Positions 62,878 through 64,000 of a stretch of DNA of 64,000 nt are shown piece by piece. The DNA is from Alentia gelatinosa. Lineage: Eukaryota > Annelida > Polychaeta > Phyllodocida > Polynoidae. Made by a program: the position numbers and the translations under genes. Below the pieces are notes generated by a model. The model searched no databases. It was not told the DNA's origin and saw only the letters and a list, made by a program, of their open reading frames with translations. The stretch is from positions 44,495,950 to 44,559,949 of the forward strand of contig OX465579.1 in NCBI GenBank assembly GCA_950022655.1, read 5' to 3'. Positions within the stretch are counted from its first letter, which is position 1. Every line of letters begins with the position of its first letter.

Positions 62878-64000
62878 CGGATGATTACTGGTGATGACAT
62901 AACGGTGTCTTCAATGGACATCCATCTCATTGTATTTCTCTATATCACAGAGTACCCTTCTCATTTCACTCAGAGACATGTAGAGACATATAGCCAATAT
63001 CAGAGATGCAAGCACCTAGTTAAATCAAAGGTATCCGAATATTCATCTATAATGATAAGAATTCTGCAAAATCTGCAGGTCGGTCGAACCCGGTAAACCT
63101 TCTTTGCAAAACATGTTTGCAGTCGGAGAGATTCTATGTTATTTTGTAACAATATATAAGCTTTATGGGCCACAAAGAATTTTTTCCGCGGAAGACCAAA
63201 TAAGCTCGTTCCTATACAAATCTAAAAGCAACAATAGGCGAATCCCCCAAACTCCAAATAAATATGGAGATTAGACAGGTCAACAGTTTCGACGCCCACT
63301 TTGAGCTTCTTTAATATAGGTACATGTATCTAGTGACTCGACTGTAAGTTCCTGGATGTTTACTTTGTTTTGTTACTAGTTGATGAAGGAAACACTTCAA
63401 CTGTAATCACACTACATGTACTTGAAACTGAGTCAACCACGTTTGGAGTATGAAAGTCTATTGTATATACATGTATGGCTATCATATACAATATTCTAAA
63501 CCTACACCCATCTTTAAATTTTGGTAATATTATTTGTGTTCCATGGAATCATGCATATACATTTATTAAACATATTATCAGTCATTCACCATCATTACAT
63601 TCACACTGCATTTGGTATTATCTAAACATACCAGTTATTGATTCACTGGTTAATAAATATTCATATATAAATAAGATGGGAGTTTTGTCAATGTTTTCAT
63701 TCATATTTAACCTATCCATGTTATTTTCCTCCTCAGCAGTGACTTACGTCTGACGAATAAAATATCTATGAGAAAGTTGAACGCGACAACTTGGAGTGTT
63801 TGGGGACTTGCCCGCGTCCCACAACGCCCGGTATCTCCGCGCACCCTCAAACGGACCACCTCCGGTCAGTTGCCACCAGGGGCCGCTGTGGGAGGGGATC
63901 ATACGGACGCCAGGGGTCATTATCCTATCTGTGCCTCACCTGAAGGGCTCAGGGTACGCTACCTGAATGCCCTTCACCCGATCAGCCCGCGCCATACCCG
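62878..64000 (+). other. 3' flank and putative 3' UTR of POLR1A
   Basis: AT-rich sequence after the stop codon up to about 63770, then a GC-rich block to the window end. No further gene recognised. A minor CTCF-like word (CCACCAGGGGCC) lies at 63873-63884. Confidence 0.6.
63257..63262 (+). terminator. Candidate poly(A) signal
   Basis: AATAAA 380 bp after the stop codon; another AATAAA is at 63756-63761. Which is used cannot be told from sequence. Confidence 0.35.

Overview
The window is animal (eukaryotic) genomic DNA. It holds one protein-coding gene on the + strand, spread over almost the whole 64 kb: the C-terminal two thirds of the largest subunit of RNA polymerase I (RPA190/POLR1A). Twenty-six exons with GT..AG borders could be chained from 1223 to a stop codon at 62875-62877. 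They join in one open frame of 1,218 codons plus stop. By comparison with the human protein as I remember it (about 1,720 residues), roughly the first 495 residues lie upstream of the window. The host is probably a marine invertebrate, perhaps a mollusc or another lophotrochozoan. That rests on gene structure, AT-rich introns and the style of the repeats (tRNA-derived SINEs, fold-back elements, MITEs) and is inference only.

Layout: 1-1222 is an upstream intron filled by an interrupted copy of a repeat. Exons 1-19 (1223-15585) are closely spaced and encode the catalytic aspartates, funnel, bridge helix, trigger loop and start of the jaw. A 9.9-kb intron (15586-25482) is full of repeats and poly-G runs. 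Exons 20-24 (25483-30219) encode a charged, acidic jaw insertion and the region after it. A 23-kb intron (30220-53240) has few recognisable repeats and several GC-rich islands. Exon 25 (53241-53433), a 9.3-kb intron and exon 26 (62780-62877) finish the protein. The downstream 1.1 kb holds a putative 3' UTR and a GC-rich end.

Introns of 235-660 bp between exons 2-8, 9-13, 14-16, 18-19 and 21-24 show nothing beyond splice signals. I see no second protein gene, no intact tRNA or rRNA gene, no CRISPR array and no TE open reading frame with a recognisable domain.

The main non-coding structure is: (i) a 1.2-kb interspersed repeat, called R1 here, in four copies; (ii) a composite fold-back family whose palindrome arms match within a copy but differ strongly between copies; (iii) a 552-bp pogo-like MITE filled with CGCTTAAG-type motifs; (iv) a tRNA-derived SINE split by a MITE; (v) a retroposon-like insert with a perfect 15-bp target duplication; (vi) two recent tandem duplications; (vii) a scatter of CTCF-core-like motifs in the large introns. 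I found no convincing new multi-gene system.
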